From positions 1-43,589 of the forward strand of contig CAJFVQ010000012.1 of assembly GCA_904420535.1 (NCBI GenBank): DNA of 43,589 nucleotides, given 5' to 3'. The position numbers and the translations under genes are program-made. Source of the DNA: Candidatus Cryptoclostridium obscurum. GTDB lineage: Bacteria > Bacillota > Dehalobacteriia > UBA7702. Positions within the stretch are counted from its first letter, which is position 1. Each line of letters opens with the position of its first letter. Shown here piece after piece: positions 8,225 to 15,516 of this stretch. The notes beneath the pieces are model-generated. The model did no database searches. It was not told where the DNA came from and saw only the letters and a program-made list of their open reading frames with translations.

Positions 8225-9628
8225 ATGGGACGTGAAATCAAAGATTTGGAAGAATATGTTCATTTTCTGGAAACGGTTTTGGATCATTTGTCTGAAGCAG
8301 TTTACATTGGCGACGAAAACGGAAAGATTATTTTTGTGAACCGCGAAGCGGAGCGTATGGACCATTTATCGAGAAAATATGTGATTGGCCGCAACGAAAA
8401 TGAGGTCTACGGCACAGAAAACGGCAAATTGGTCGCCGGAAGCGGTCAGCCCATCGTCGATGAACGTACCTCCTACCGTACTGACGAAGGACGTCTGAAA
8501 TATGTATTGCATAGTGTATACCCCTTTTATCACAAAAATGAGATTAAGGGGAACTTTGCCATTTCCCGAGACATTACCAGGGAAGATAAATATATCGCCA
8601 AAATTTATGAATTGCAGCAGGAACTCAAAGCCGAGCATCGGGAGGCGAATAAAAACGGCACCCGTTATATCATCGACCACATCATCGGCAAAAGTGTGGC
8701 CATGATTACTGCTATCACCATGGCGGAACGGGCGGGAAAATTCGGTACCAATGTGCTGATCTGCGGTGAAACAGGCACGGGAAAAGAGATGTTTGCCCAA
8801 AGCGTTCATAACTGCGGGCTTCATCGCAATGAACCCTTTGTGGGTATCAACTGCGGCGCCATTCCCGAAAATCTTTTGGAGAGTATTTTGTTCGGCACGG
8901 AAAAAGGTGCCTTTACTGGGGCCCAATCCCAGGAGGGCCTTTTTGAATCCGCCAAAAACGGCACCCTGTTTCTGGACGAAATCGACAGCATGTCCCTGGC
9001 CATGCAGGCGAAGCTCCTTCGCGTGCTTCAAGAAAAATCTGTGCGTCGCCTGGGGGGAAAGCGGGAAATCCCCGTGACCTGCCGGGTGATTTCTGCCACA
9101 AACATTAATATTGACCACGCATTGGAAACTAAGAAGATACGCCTGGATCTTTATTATCGCCTCTCTTCGGTGGTGCTGCAAATTCCTCCGTTGCGGGAGC
9201 GCAATAAGGATGTTTTGCTGCTGGCTCAAGAGTTTATCAATCGTTTCCAGGATATCTTCGGTACCCATGTCAAAGGTCTTTCTTCGGAAGTCGCTGATAT
9301 GTTTCTCAATTATGATTGGCCCGGCAATGTGCGGGAACTGGAACACGTGATTGAAGGCGCTATGATGGTGGTGGGGGAACACGATGAGGAGATTTGCCCC
9401 CGCCATATTCCGGAACGGATTTACCGAGACAGGGACACTGACCGAGTGGATCTTCCCAAAGCGCGCAGCAATATTGATCTGGCGCGGGAAACCGCGGAGT
9501 TTGAACGGGGGATCATTCAAAAGGTCTTGCGGGAAAACCGAGGTAACGTCACTGCCGCTGCGAAATCTCTCCATCTTCACAGGAATGTTCTGTACCGTAA
9601 AATGAAAAAATACGGCATTGAGCGCTAA
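8225..9628 (+). CDS. Sigma-54-dependent transcriptional regulator (PAS, AAA+, Fis-type HTH), copy 2
   Basis: A 467-residue paralogue of the preceding regulator. PAS is about 15-120 (LSEAVYIGDENG), Walker A GETGTGKE at 181-188, GAFTGA at 228-233, LFLDEID at 248-254, WPGNVREL at 365-372 and a C-terminal HTH at 435-463. ATG 8225 has GGAG nine bases upstream. ATG 8198, nine codons earlier, has only a weak GGA and remains possible. It lies in the same direction as copy 1 after a 119-base gap with no terminator. It precedes the MFS/MttB-2 unit, whose sigma-54 promoter is the probable target. Its HTH differs from that of copy 1, as expected for a different DNA site. Confidence 0.92.
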   Translation: MGREIKDLEEYVHFLETVLDHLSEAVYIGDENGKIIFVNREAERMDHLSRKYVIGRNENEVYGTENGKLVAGSGQPIVDERTSYRTDEGRLKYVLHSVYPFYHKNEIKGNFAISRDITREDKYIAKIYELQQELKAEHREANKNGTRYIIDHIIGKSVAMITAITMAERAGKFGTNVLICGETGTGKEMFAQSVHNCGLHRNEPFVGINCGAIPENLLESILFGTEKGAFTGAQSQEGLFESAKNGTLFLDEIDSMSLAMQAKLLRVLQEKSVRRLGGKREIPVTCRVISATNINIDHALETKKIRLDLYYRLSSVVLQIPPLRERNKDVLLLAQEFINRFQDIFGTHVKGLSSEVADMFLNYDWPGNVRELEHVIEGAMMVVGEHDEEICPRHIPERIYRDRDTDRVDLPKARSNIDLARETAEFERGIIQKVLRENRGNVTAAAKSLHLHRNVLYRKMKKYGIER

Positions 9629-9745
9629 ACCTGTGTTTCCATGACCGTAGTCTTTGGCTGACACTGGGGTCGGTGGCAGGGGAAGTTCTTTACTCTGGAG
9701 CAGAATCAATGATGGAATGCGCCATGGATTATATTGTTTGTATTG

Positions 9746-9764
9746 ACAATATTTTCAATATTGT
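9746..9764. repeat. Short inverted repeat upstream of the MFS gene
   Basis: ACAATATT (9746-9753), TTC, AATATTGT (9757-9764). It abuts the first copy of the 19-bp direct repeat and may be part of the same protein-binding region. Confidence 0.45.
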
Positions 9765-9866
9765 GCACTAAAAACGAACATAATATAAGTTGTTTTGATG
9801 TATATGTTCGATTTTGATGCTATGGTTTTGGTTTATATGAGATTACATGCACTAAAAACGAACATA
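9764..9866. promoter_or_regulatory. Array of 19-bp repeats, candidate enhancer sites for copy-2 regulator
   Basis: TGCACTAAAAACGAACATA occurs exactly at 9764-9782 and 9848-9866, with starts 84 bp apart (about eight helical turns). An imperfect inverted copy beginning TATGTTCG lies at 9803-9821 (15 of 19 matches to the reverse complement). The array is 250-350 bp upstream of the sigma-54 promoter of the MFS gene, a position that suits enhancer-binding protein oligomers. The 9629-10080 interval otherwise holds no convincing gene. Confidence 0.6.
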
Positions 9867-10080
9867 TTTTGTTTGAAAATTTGTTATTTCGATGAAAATA
9901 TTGCATTTGCGGGATTTGCAGTCAAAGGAATGGACATAAAAATTACCATAGTTCATAGCCATTGCAATGAAACAAATAGGGAAAACGGTTTTTATGAAAG
10001 CGTTTCCGTAATTCCAAATGGTGATAACATTCCCAGCTAAAAGCAAATTTTCTATCAAAATTTCTTCAAAAATTTTGTAC

Positions 10081-10112
10081 AAGGACTGTGAAAATTTTCG
10101 CGGTCCTTTTCC
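10081..10112 (+). terminator. Intrinsic terminator just upstream of the sigma-54 promoter
   Basis: A 14-bp stem with two G-T wobbles (10081-10094 with 10095-10108), effectively a small-loop hairpin, followed by TTCC and T-rich sequence. It would stop read-through from the regulator genes before the MFS promoter. Confidence 0.65.
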
Positions 10113-10115
10113 TTT

Positions 10116-10131
10116 TGGCACGACCTTTGCA
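10116..10131 (+). promoter_or_regulatory. Sigma-54 (-24/-12) promoter of the MFS-MttB-2 unit
   Basis: TGGCACGACCTTTGCA is a full match to TGGCACG-N4-TTGCA. The predicted start is near 10143, giving a leader of about 36 bases before the ATG at 10179. Confidence 0.93.
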
Positions 10132-10178
10132 ATAGAGAAAATCGAACGTTCACAAAAATTTTCAAAGGAGTGAAAACA

Positions 10179-11432
10179 ATGGGAGAAAGAAAAGTCAACC
10201 GGTATTTGACCTTATTGGTATTGGCCTTGGGTGCGGTGTCCATTTATCTGTTGCCGTATTTACGTTGGACTTATTACGATACTCTGGTGGAAGCGGTGAA
10301 CCTGAGCAATGCCCAATTCGCTGCCACCATGAGTATTTTTGGCGTAACGGCAATGATCTTCTATGCCCCCGGCGGTTACCTGGCCGATAAACTATCCTTA
10401 AAAAAGATGTTGTCCTTTGCCTTTCTCAGCACTGGTTTGCTGGGCCTGTGGTACGCCACTTTCCCGGGGTTTGTGGCCCAAATGCTGATCTTTGGTTTGT
10501 GGGGCGGCATCGGCACGGCATTCTTCTGGTCCGCTATGATGAAAGTCACCCGTACCTTGGGAAGTAGTGAAGAGCAAGGCCGTATGTTCGGTCTGTTGGA
10601 GGGGAGCCGTGGTCTGGTCAATGTGATTATTGCCTTTGTGGCCTTGTACTTTTACGGAAAAATGGGAGAAAGTGTTGGCGGGATGCAAGGGATTATCGTA
10701 GCATTTTCCATTCTCTGCATCATATCGGCAGTATTGGCTTGGATCGTGATTCCCAACAGAGTGGAGGGCGCCAGCGATAGCATTCACTTGAAGGACGTGG
10801 GAACGGTATTGAAGATTCCCGCCGTATGGATTATCGCCTTGATCGTTATGACTTGTTACAGCGTATACATTGGCAGTACGTATCTGACGCCCTATATGAC
10901 GGAGATGTTGGGATTGTCTGCGACCTTAGCCGGGGCCATCGCGATCCTGCGGACTTATGCGCTGCAGTGTGTGGCTGCTCCCACCGGCGGCGCCATCGCC
11001 GATAAGATCGGTTCCGTTACCTTGGTGATCGGTATTTGCTTTGTGATTATTGTGGCCGCCTTAGCTGGCTTTGTTTTGCTGCCGGCGAGCCCCAGTATTG
11101 TCATGATCGCCCTGGTGCTGATGCTGTTGTTCTGTGCCGCGATCTTTGCTATGCGGGGCATCTACTTTGCACCCATGGACGAATGCAACGTGCCGAAGCA
11201 TTTGACGGGAACGGCGGTGGGCGTCATTTCTGTGATCGGCTTTTTCCCCGACGTTTATATGAACGCTGTAGCAGGGACATTAATGGACGCGTTTCCTGGG
11301 GCCCAGGGGTATAAATACCTCTTTATCGTGATGCTGGCTTTCGCCATTGTGGGGACTGTGGCGTCGATTGTTTTAAGTCGAATGATTAAAAAACACAAAC
11401 AAGAAAAGACCGCTTTGGACACCGAAAAATAA
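10179..11432 (+). CDS. MFS transporter
   Basis: A 417-residue protein with about 12 hydrophobic segments. A typical major-facilitator loop GGYLADKLSLKKM sits after TM2, and a second-half counterpart GGAIADKIG is near residue 271. ATG 10179 is preceded by AAAGGAG at eight bases; the GTG at 10170 lies within that ribosome site. It is driven by a sigma-54 promoter and followed 89 bases later by MttB-2 without a terminator, so the two are probably co-transcribed. By context it imports the MttB-2 substrate or exports the demethylated product. The family does not show substrate. Confidence 0.88.
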   Translation: MGERKVNRYLTLLVLALGAVSIYLLPYLRWTYYDTLVEAVNLSNAQFAATMSIFGVTAMIFYAPGGYLADKLSLKKMLSFAFLSTGLLGLWYATFPGFVAQMLIFGLWGGIGTAFFWSAMMKVTRTLGSSEEQGRMFGLLEGSRGLVNVIIAFVALYFYGKMGESVGGMQGIIVAFSILCIISAVLAWIVIPNRVEGASDSIHLKDVGTVLKIPAVWIIALIVMTCYSVYIGSTYLTPYMTEMLGLSATLAGAIAILRTYALQCVAAPTGGAIADKIGSVTLVIGICFVIIVAALAGFVLLPASPSIVMIALVLMLLFCAAIFAMRGIYFAPMDECNVPKHLTGTAVGVISVIGFFPDVYMNAVAGTLMDAFPGAQGYKYLFIVMLAFAIVGTVASIVLSRMIKKHKQEKTALDTEK

Positions 11433-11521
11433 CTGAAAATATGTAAACCGATCTTCGCTGTAACATAAGCGGAGGCAAACATAGAAAATAAAATATCAGA
11501 AAAATGAAAGGAAGTAAGAAA

Positions 11522-12961
11522 ATGATCAGTAATTTCCACTTTGAAATCCTCACCGATGCTCAAAAAGAAAAGCTTGTCGATACTGCTTACCGCATCATGG
11601 AAGAGATTGGCATGAATATTCACCTTCCTGAAGCCGTAGAGCTTTTGCGAAAAGCCGGTTGTAACGTGGCGGAAGACGGCATCCGCGTCTACATCCCCCG
11701 TGACGTCACCAAAAAAGCCATTGATTCCGCTCCGGCCGGGATCCAGATCTACGACAGAAACGGAAAAGAAGCCATGTTACTGGAAGGTCGCAATTCCTAT
11801 TTCGGCCCCGGTCCCACCTGCCCTTATTTCTATGATCCCCAAACCGGGGAACGCCGCCCCTCCACCAAACAGGATGCCGCCGATACCGCCAAGGTTTGTG
11901 ATGCCTTGCCTAACATCGATTATGTGATGTCCTTGGTCATGGTAGGGGATCAAACCGACGTTCTGGCGGATATTCACGAAGTGGATGCCATGGTAAGAAA
12001 TTCTACCAAACCTATTTGCACCTGGGCATTTAACGCCGCCAATATGGAAAATCTCTTCCAAATGTGCGCTGCTGTGGCCGGTGGGGAAAAGGAACTTCGG
12101 GAAAAACCCTTCCTCATTGTTTATTCAGAGCCTACTTCGCCTCTTTCCCACGGGAAAGATGCTTTAGAAAAACTCATTATCGCCGCCAAATACGGTGTTC
12201 CCTGTATCTATACTCCCGGTATGATCTTTGGCGGTACAGCACCGATGACCATTGCCGGCGCGCTTCCCCAAGGATTGGCGGAATTCCTTACAGGCCTCGT
12301 CATTGCCCAGTTGGTGGCACCCGGCGCCCCCATCATTGGTGGTACTTCCGGTTCTCCCTTGGATATGAAAACCATGCAAACGCCCTACGGTTCTCCGGAA
12401 TGCAGCCTGATTCTGGCGGCCTCCAATGAAGTCATGCGCTATCTCGGGATTCCTTCCTTTGATATGGCGGGCGCCACGGAATCGAAAAAAGTTGACGCTC
12501 AGTCCGGCGCGGAAATTGCCATGGAAATTTTGATCAGTCTCCAAAGCGGCGGCAATCTCATTCATGATTGCGGTTTTATGGATGTGGGGATCACCGGCTC
12601 CTTGGATCAGCTGGTACTCTGCGATGAAGTGATCGGCATGGCCAAGCGTTATTGCCAATCGGTGGCGGTGGATGACGATCGTATCGGTTTTGATACTATC
12701 AAAGCCGTTGGCCCCGGTGGGAATTATTTGAGCGAAGAACATACCTTCCAATATTTCCGCAGCGATATTTGGACGCCTACTATCATGGAACGCCGCGCTT
12801 ATGAAGGCTGGGCTGCTGACGGCAGTAAAGATATGGCACAACGTGTCCATGAAAAAATGATTGAGATCTTAGAAAGCCATGCGCCCGAAGCCCTCTCCGA
12901 TGATGTTTTGAAGCAGTTGGACGATATTGTCGCCGCAGCCGAAGCTCGTGTTTCCAAATAA
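11522..12961 (+). CDS. MttB-family (COG5598) corrinoid-dependent-type methyltransferase, paralogue 2
   Basis: A 479-residue paralogue of the protein at 4900-6321, similar from end to end (for example LPNIDYVMSLVM, HEVDAMVRNSTKPI, IYTPGM, EEHTFQYFRSDIW). As there, no in-frame amber codon interrupts it, which places it with non-pyrrolysine MttB homologues such as glycine-betaine methyltransferase MtgB. Start 11522 (MISNFHF) has AAAGGAAG at a proper distance and matches the paralogue's N terminus; 11504 overlaps that site. It is co-transcribed with the MFS gene. It would need a corrinoid protein and a reductive activase encoded elsewhere. Substrate unknown. Confidence 0.9.
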   Translation: MISNFHFEILTDAQKEKLVDTAYRIMEEIGMNIHLPEAVELLRKAGCNVAEDGIRVYIPRDVTKKAIDSAPAGIQIYDRNGKEAMLLEGRNSYFGPGPTCPYFYDPQTGERRPSTKQDAADTAKVCDALPNIDYVMSLVMVGDQTDVLADIHEVDAMVRNSTKPICTWAFNAANMENLFQMCAAVAGGEKELREKPFLIVYSEPTSPLSHGKDALEKLIIAAKYGVPCIYTPGMIFGGTAPMTIAGALPQGLAEFLTGLVIAQLVAPGAPIIGGTSGSPLDMKTMQTPYGSPECSLILAASNEVMRYLGIPSFDMAGATESKKVDAQSGAEIAMEILISLQSGGNLIHDCGFMDVGITGSLDQLVLCDEVIGMAKRYCQSVAVDDDRIGFDTIKAVGPGGNYLSEEHTFQYFRSDIWTPTIMERRAYEGWAADGSKDMAQRVHEKMIEILESHAPEALSDDVLKQLDDIVAAAEARVSK

Positions 12962-12986
12962 GAGCGAACCTTTTTACCATATCATG

Positions 12987-13028
12987 AAAAGGCCCCGAAA
13001 CCTAAAAATATAGGTTCCGGGGCCTTTT
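12987..13028 (+). terminator. Strong intrinsic terminator after MttB-2
   Basis: Stem AAAAGGCCCCG (12987-12997) with CGGGGCCTTTT (13018-13028), extended inward by six pairs after one mismatch. It ends the MFS-MttB-2 unit. Confidence 0.92.
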
Positions 13029-13138
13029 CTCCGCGAGCAGAGCAACATAAAATTTTTATACGGCACCGCTGAGAGAAGGAAAATCGGAAACCTTGGTGAA
13101 GTTTCATAAAGCTGTCCAAAAAGCGATTTCATAGGGCG

Positions 13139-13151
13139 CAACCATTGGTTG
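13139..13151. repeat. Short palindrome before the XRE gene
   Basis: CAACCA (13139-13144), T, TGGTTG (13146-13151), about 110 bp before the regulator start. It could be an operator. The rest of the 12962-13257 interval shows only the terminator and the ribosome site AAAGGGGGG near 13245. Confidence 0.3.
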
Positions 13152-13257
13152 ACAAAATGACGGGCACCGTTGGTAGCCCTAAGGTAATTCTCTTGTTACA
13201 ATAGAAATATCCTCTGAGAAAAATGAGATCGGAACACCAAAGAAAGGGGGGACAGCC

Positions 13258-13869
13258 ATGAATCTTTCTGCAAGAATTCAGCGATTGCGCAAAGAAAAAG
13301 GCCTTTCCCAAGAGGAACTCGGAGAAGCAGTTGGCGTTTCCCGTCAAGCCGTCTCCAAATGGGAATCGGGGCAAAGTATGCCGGATCCCGATCATATTGT
13401 CCTGTTGAGTCAATGCTTTCACGTTTCCACGGATTATCTTTTAAAGGGGACCGAAGATTTTCCCGGGGCAAAAAAGGAGAGGACAGACGCCCATGTTTTT
13501 GTGATTGTTGCTACGGTACTGAATTTCATCGGGCTCATGATTGCCGTTGCTATCTGGTATGAAACCCAGACCGTAATTGCCCTCATCGTCGGTGTCGTCT
13601 TTATGGCACTGGGGTGCATGGTCTACGGCGTTGGCGCCATGGAATCGGAGGAATCTTCCAAAAGCCAAGCAAAGCGGAAATTTTGGACCCTGAATATCTG
13701 GCTGCTGTCTTTTTTGCCTTTATCCTTCTGTTATAACATTTTCATGACGGGGATTCCCAGCCCTTATCCCATTGTAGTTTCTCCTATCCCCGGTTATCTC
13801 TTATTTTGGGGGGTTTACATTATGATGTGCTGCGGTGTGGTTTCTCTGCAAAAAGAGAAGAGAAAATGA
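13258..13869 (+). CDS. XRE-family HTH regulator with C-terminal membrane segments
   Basis: A 203-residue protein. An N-terminal HTH_3 domain covers residues 1-65 (RIQRLRKEKGLSQEELGEAVGVS, then RQAVSKWESGQ). A linker follows, then four hydrophobic segments at about residues 81-100, 103-125, 143-165 and 175-195. This is the Clostridia/Bacilli class of membrane-attached Cro/CI-like regulators. AAAGGGGGG lies eight bases before the ATG. It stands alone between a terminator and a convergent catalase gene. Targets are unknown, and direct membrane control of its DNA binding is only an inference. Confidence 0.85.
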   Translation: MNLSARIQRLRKEKGLSQEELGEAVGVSRQAVSKWESGQSMPDPDHIVLLSQCFHVSTDYLLKGTEDFPGAKKERTDAHVFVIVATVLNFIGLMIAVAIWYETQTVIALIVGVVFMALGCMVYGVGAMESEESSKSQAKRKFWTLNIWLLSFLPLSFCYNIFMTGIPSPYPIVVSPIPGYLLFWGVYIMMCCGVVSLQKEKRK

Positions 13870-14004
13870 ATGGTTCCGTTGATTTATCGATGGGACTTGC
13901 ATCAGTACGAGACATTGATCGGTAATGTTTTTTATGATTCCTTTGTTGTGAAAGCGCCAATGAAAGAGATGGGATACAACGACATATTTTGGATCCATTT
14001 GATA

Positions 14005-14044
14005 AAAAGGACTTCACGCCATTCCATGACGATGAAGTCCTTTT
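14005..14044. terminator. Bidirectional intrinsic terminator
   Basis: A 12-bp perfect stem AAAAGGACTTCA (14005-14016) with TGAAGTCCTTTT (14033-14044) around a 16-base loop, between the convergent XRE and catalase genes. Confidence 0.85.
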
Positions 14045-14056
14045 GGGTTCATATTT

Positions 14057-14722
14057 TTAATTGAATTTTGGAGGCTCCACATCGGTGCCGTGAAAATCGT
14101 TCTTCGGTGACGGCGTGGAAAGATCAAAATAAAGACGGGAATCTTGGGTCACGCCGAAATCCAGGTTGGAGCCGCTGTCCTGGACGCGGTTGAAGGCTTC
14201 CCGAAACATGGCGTTATGGGCTTCTTCGCGGTTCAGGAGAAAGTCAATGGTCTCTTTGACCTTTTTATCGTCGATTTGACGGTATAAATATTCGTAGACG
14301 ACCTTCGCCCGCTGTTCCGAGGCGATGTTTGAAAGGAGATCCGCGCAGAGATCCCCGGTGACGGTAACGTAATCCGCCGTCCAAGAATAGCCTGAGGAGT
14401 TCGTCAAACCGGGACTCAGACCCCACAAGACATGGGTTTCGATTTCCCCGCCATTGACGCCTTGGCTGTCCAAATCATGACCGTTCAGAAGGTTGATGGT
14501 GGCGGCCACCATTTCCATATGGCTCAGTTCCTCGGCGGCAATATCCATGAACAGATCCTTAATGGCGGGATCTTTCACGCGGAAGCTTTGGGACATATAC
14601 TGCATGGCTGCTTTCAATTCGCCGTTGCCGCCGCCCAGTTGTTCCTGGAGCAACGCGGCATAGTGGGCATTGGGACGCTCCACCGCCACAGGATGAAGCA
14701 GTTGCTTTTCATGTCGAAACAT
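14057..14722 (-). CDS. Manganese catalase family protein
   Basis: A 221-residue ferritin-like four-helix protein. The dimanganese ligands expected from the Thermus/Lactobacillus enzymes are all present: Glu35, Glu65 and His68 (EELSH), Glu136 (ASEQRAK) and His169 (REEAH). It would disproportionate hydrogen peroxide, useful to an anaerobe exposed to air. It is somewhat longer than the spore-coat relative CotJC and shorter than full-length Mn catalases. GGAGGTG lies directly before the ATG. It is 87 bases downstream of rsmG in the same direction with no clear terminator between, so read-through from the mnmE operon is possible. Confidence 0.9.
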   Translation of the reverse strand: MFRHEKQLLHPVAVERPNAHYAALLQEQLGGGNGELKAAMQYMSQSFRVKDPAIKDLFMDIAAEELSHMEMVAATINLLNGHDLDSQGVNGGEIETHVLWGLSPGLTNSSGYSWTADYVTVTGDLCADLLSNIASEQRAKVVYEYLYRQIDDKKVKETIDFLLNREEAHNAMFREAFNRVQDSGSNLDFGVTQDSRLYFDLSTPSPKNDFHGTDVEPPKFN

Positions 14723-14808
14723 AATTGCACCTCCAGTTAAATTTCTGTGATTAGTATTTCCTGGAGGCGTCTGATTTTATGGCTTCCTTTTTCTTCCTTT
14801 GATTTTAC

Positions 14809-15516
14809 TCAGAGAGGCGATTTCCCAGGCTTTCCTACTCTTCTGGGATATTTTTCCGGTGTTGGGCCGATTTTTTTGATACGGTAAATGGTGCGTTCTC
14901 CTTGGCCCATCAGATTGTAATGATACTCATTGTCGATGGTTCCGCAGAGTATTTCCAGGGCGTGGCCGGGATCCTGTTCCTCGGCTTTGCCCTTTAGGGG
15001 CAGAAATTCACCGCCCGCCTTTAACAGGGGTAGGGCGTATTCCAGCAGGACAGGAAGGGTGGCCACAGCCCGGGCTGTAGCGTAATCGTATTGTTCCCGA
15101 TGGTCATGATCCCGTCCCGCTTCTTCGGCACGGCAGCAGAGAACCGTAAGGTTTGGGAGTTCCAGAACTTTGGCGGTCTTTTCCAAAAAGTGGCACCGTT
15201 TAGCCAGGGAATCCATTAAGGTAATGCGGAGGTCGGGACGGAAAATTTTTAACGCCAACCCGGGGAAGCCCGGGCCGCTGCCAATATCGATCAAGGTGGC
15301 TCGCTCTTTTAGAGCGCCGTATTTCAGAAGGCATAGGGAATCCCCAAAATGCTTGAGGGCGATTTCATCATCATCCACAATGGCGGTGAGATTCATTTTT
15401 TCGTTTTCTCGCAACAGTATTTGTCGAAAAGCGTTGGCCATGGCGATCTGTTCCGAGGAAAAGGCGATGTTTAAGTGGTTCAAAACCTTCTCCAGACATT
15501 GGCGGAATCGGTTCAT
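14809..15516 (-). CDS. rsmG: 16S rRNA (guanine-527-N7)-methyltransferase RsmG
   Basis: A 235-residue Rossmann-fold methyltransferase with the SAM-binding motif IDIGSGPGFPG near residues 76-86 and typical RsmG spacing (NLTAIVDDDEIALKHFGDS upstream of it). It methylates G527 of 16S rRNA; loss usually gives low-level streptomycin resistance. ATG at 15516 shares its A with the TGA stop of mnmG and has GGAGG upstream, which suggests translational coupling. A GTG one codon earlier is less likely. It is the last gene of the conserved mnmE-mnmG-rsmG operon. Confidence 0.95.
   Translation of the reverse strand: MNRFRQCLEKVLNHLNIAFSSEQIAMANAFRQILLRENEKMNLTAIVDDDEIALKHFGDSLCLLKYGALKERATLIDIGSGPGFPGLALKIFRPDLRITLMDSLAKRCHFLEKTAKVLELPNLTVLCCRAEEAGRDHDHREQYDYATARAVATLPVLLEYALPLLKAGGEFLPLKGKAEEQDPGHALEILCGTIDNEYHYNLMGQGERTIYRIKKIGPTPEKYPRRVGKPGKSPL

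Noticed and set aside
8366-9709. 447-codon open frame antisense to the second sigma-54 regulator
   Set aside because: Opposite a gene with all AAA+ motifs; no known domain and no translation signal.
9795-10040. 81-codon frame upstream of the MFS gene
   Set aside because: It overlaps the repeat array, has no ribosome site, and its sequence shows no known pattern. Treated as regulatory DNA.
13870-14004. Open frame after the XRE regulator (13870-14064)
   Set aside because: Starts right after the stop without a ribosome site and runs into the terminator hairpin; no homology recognised.
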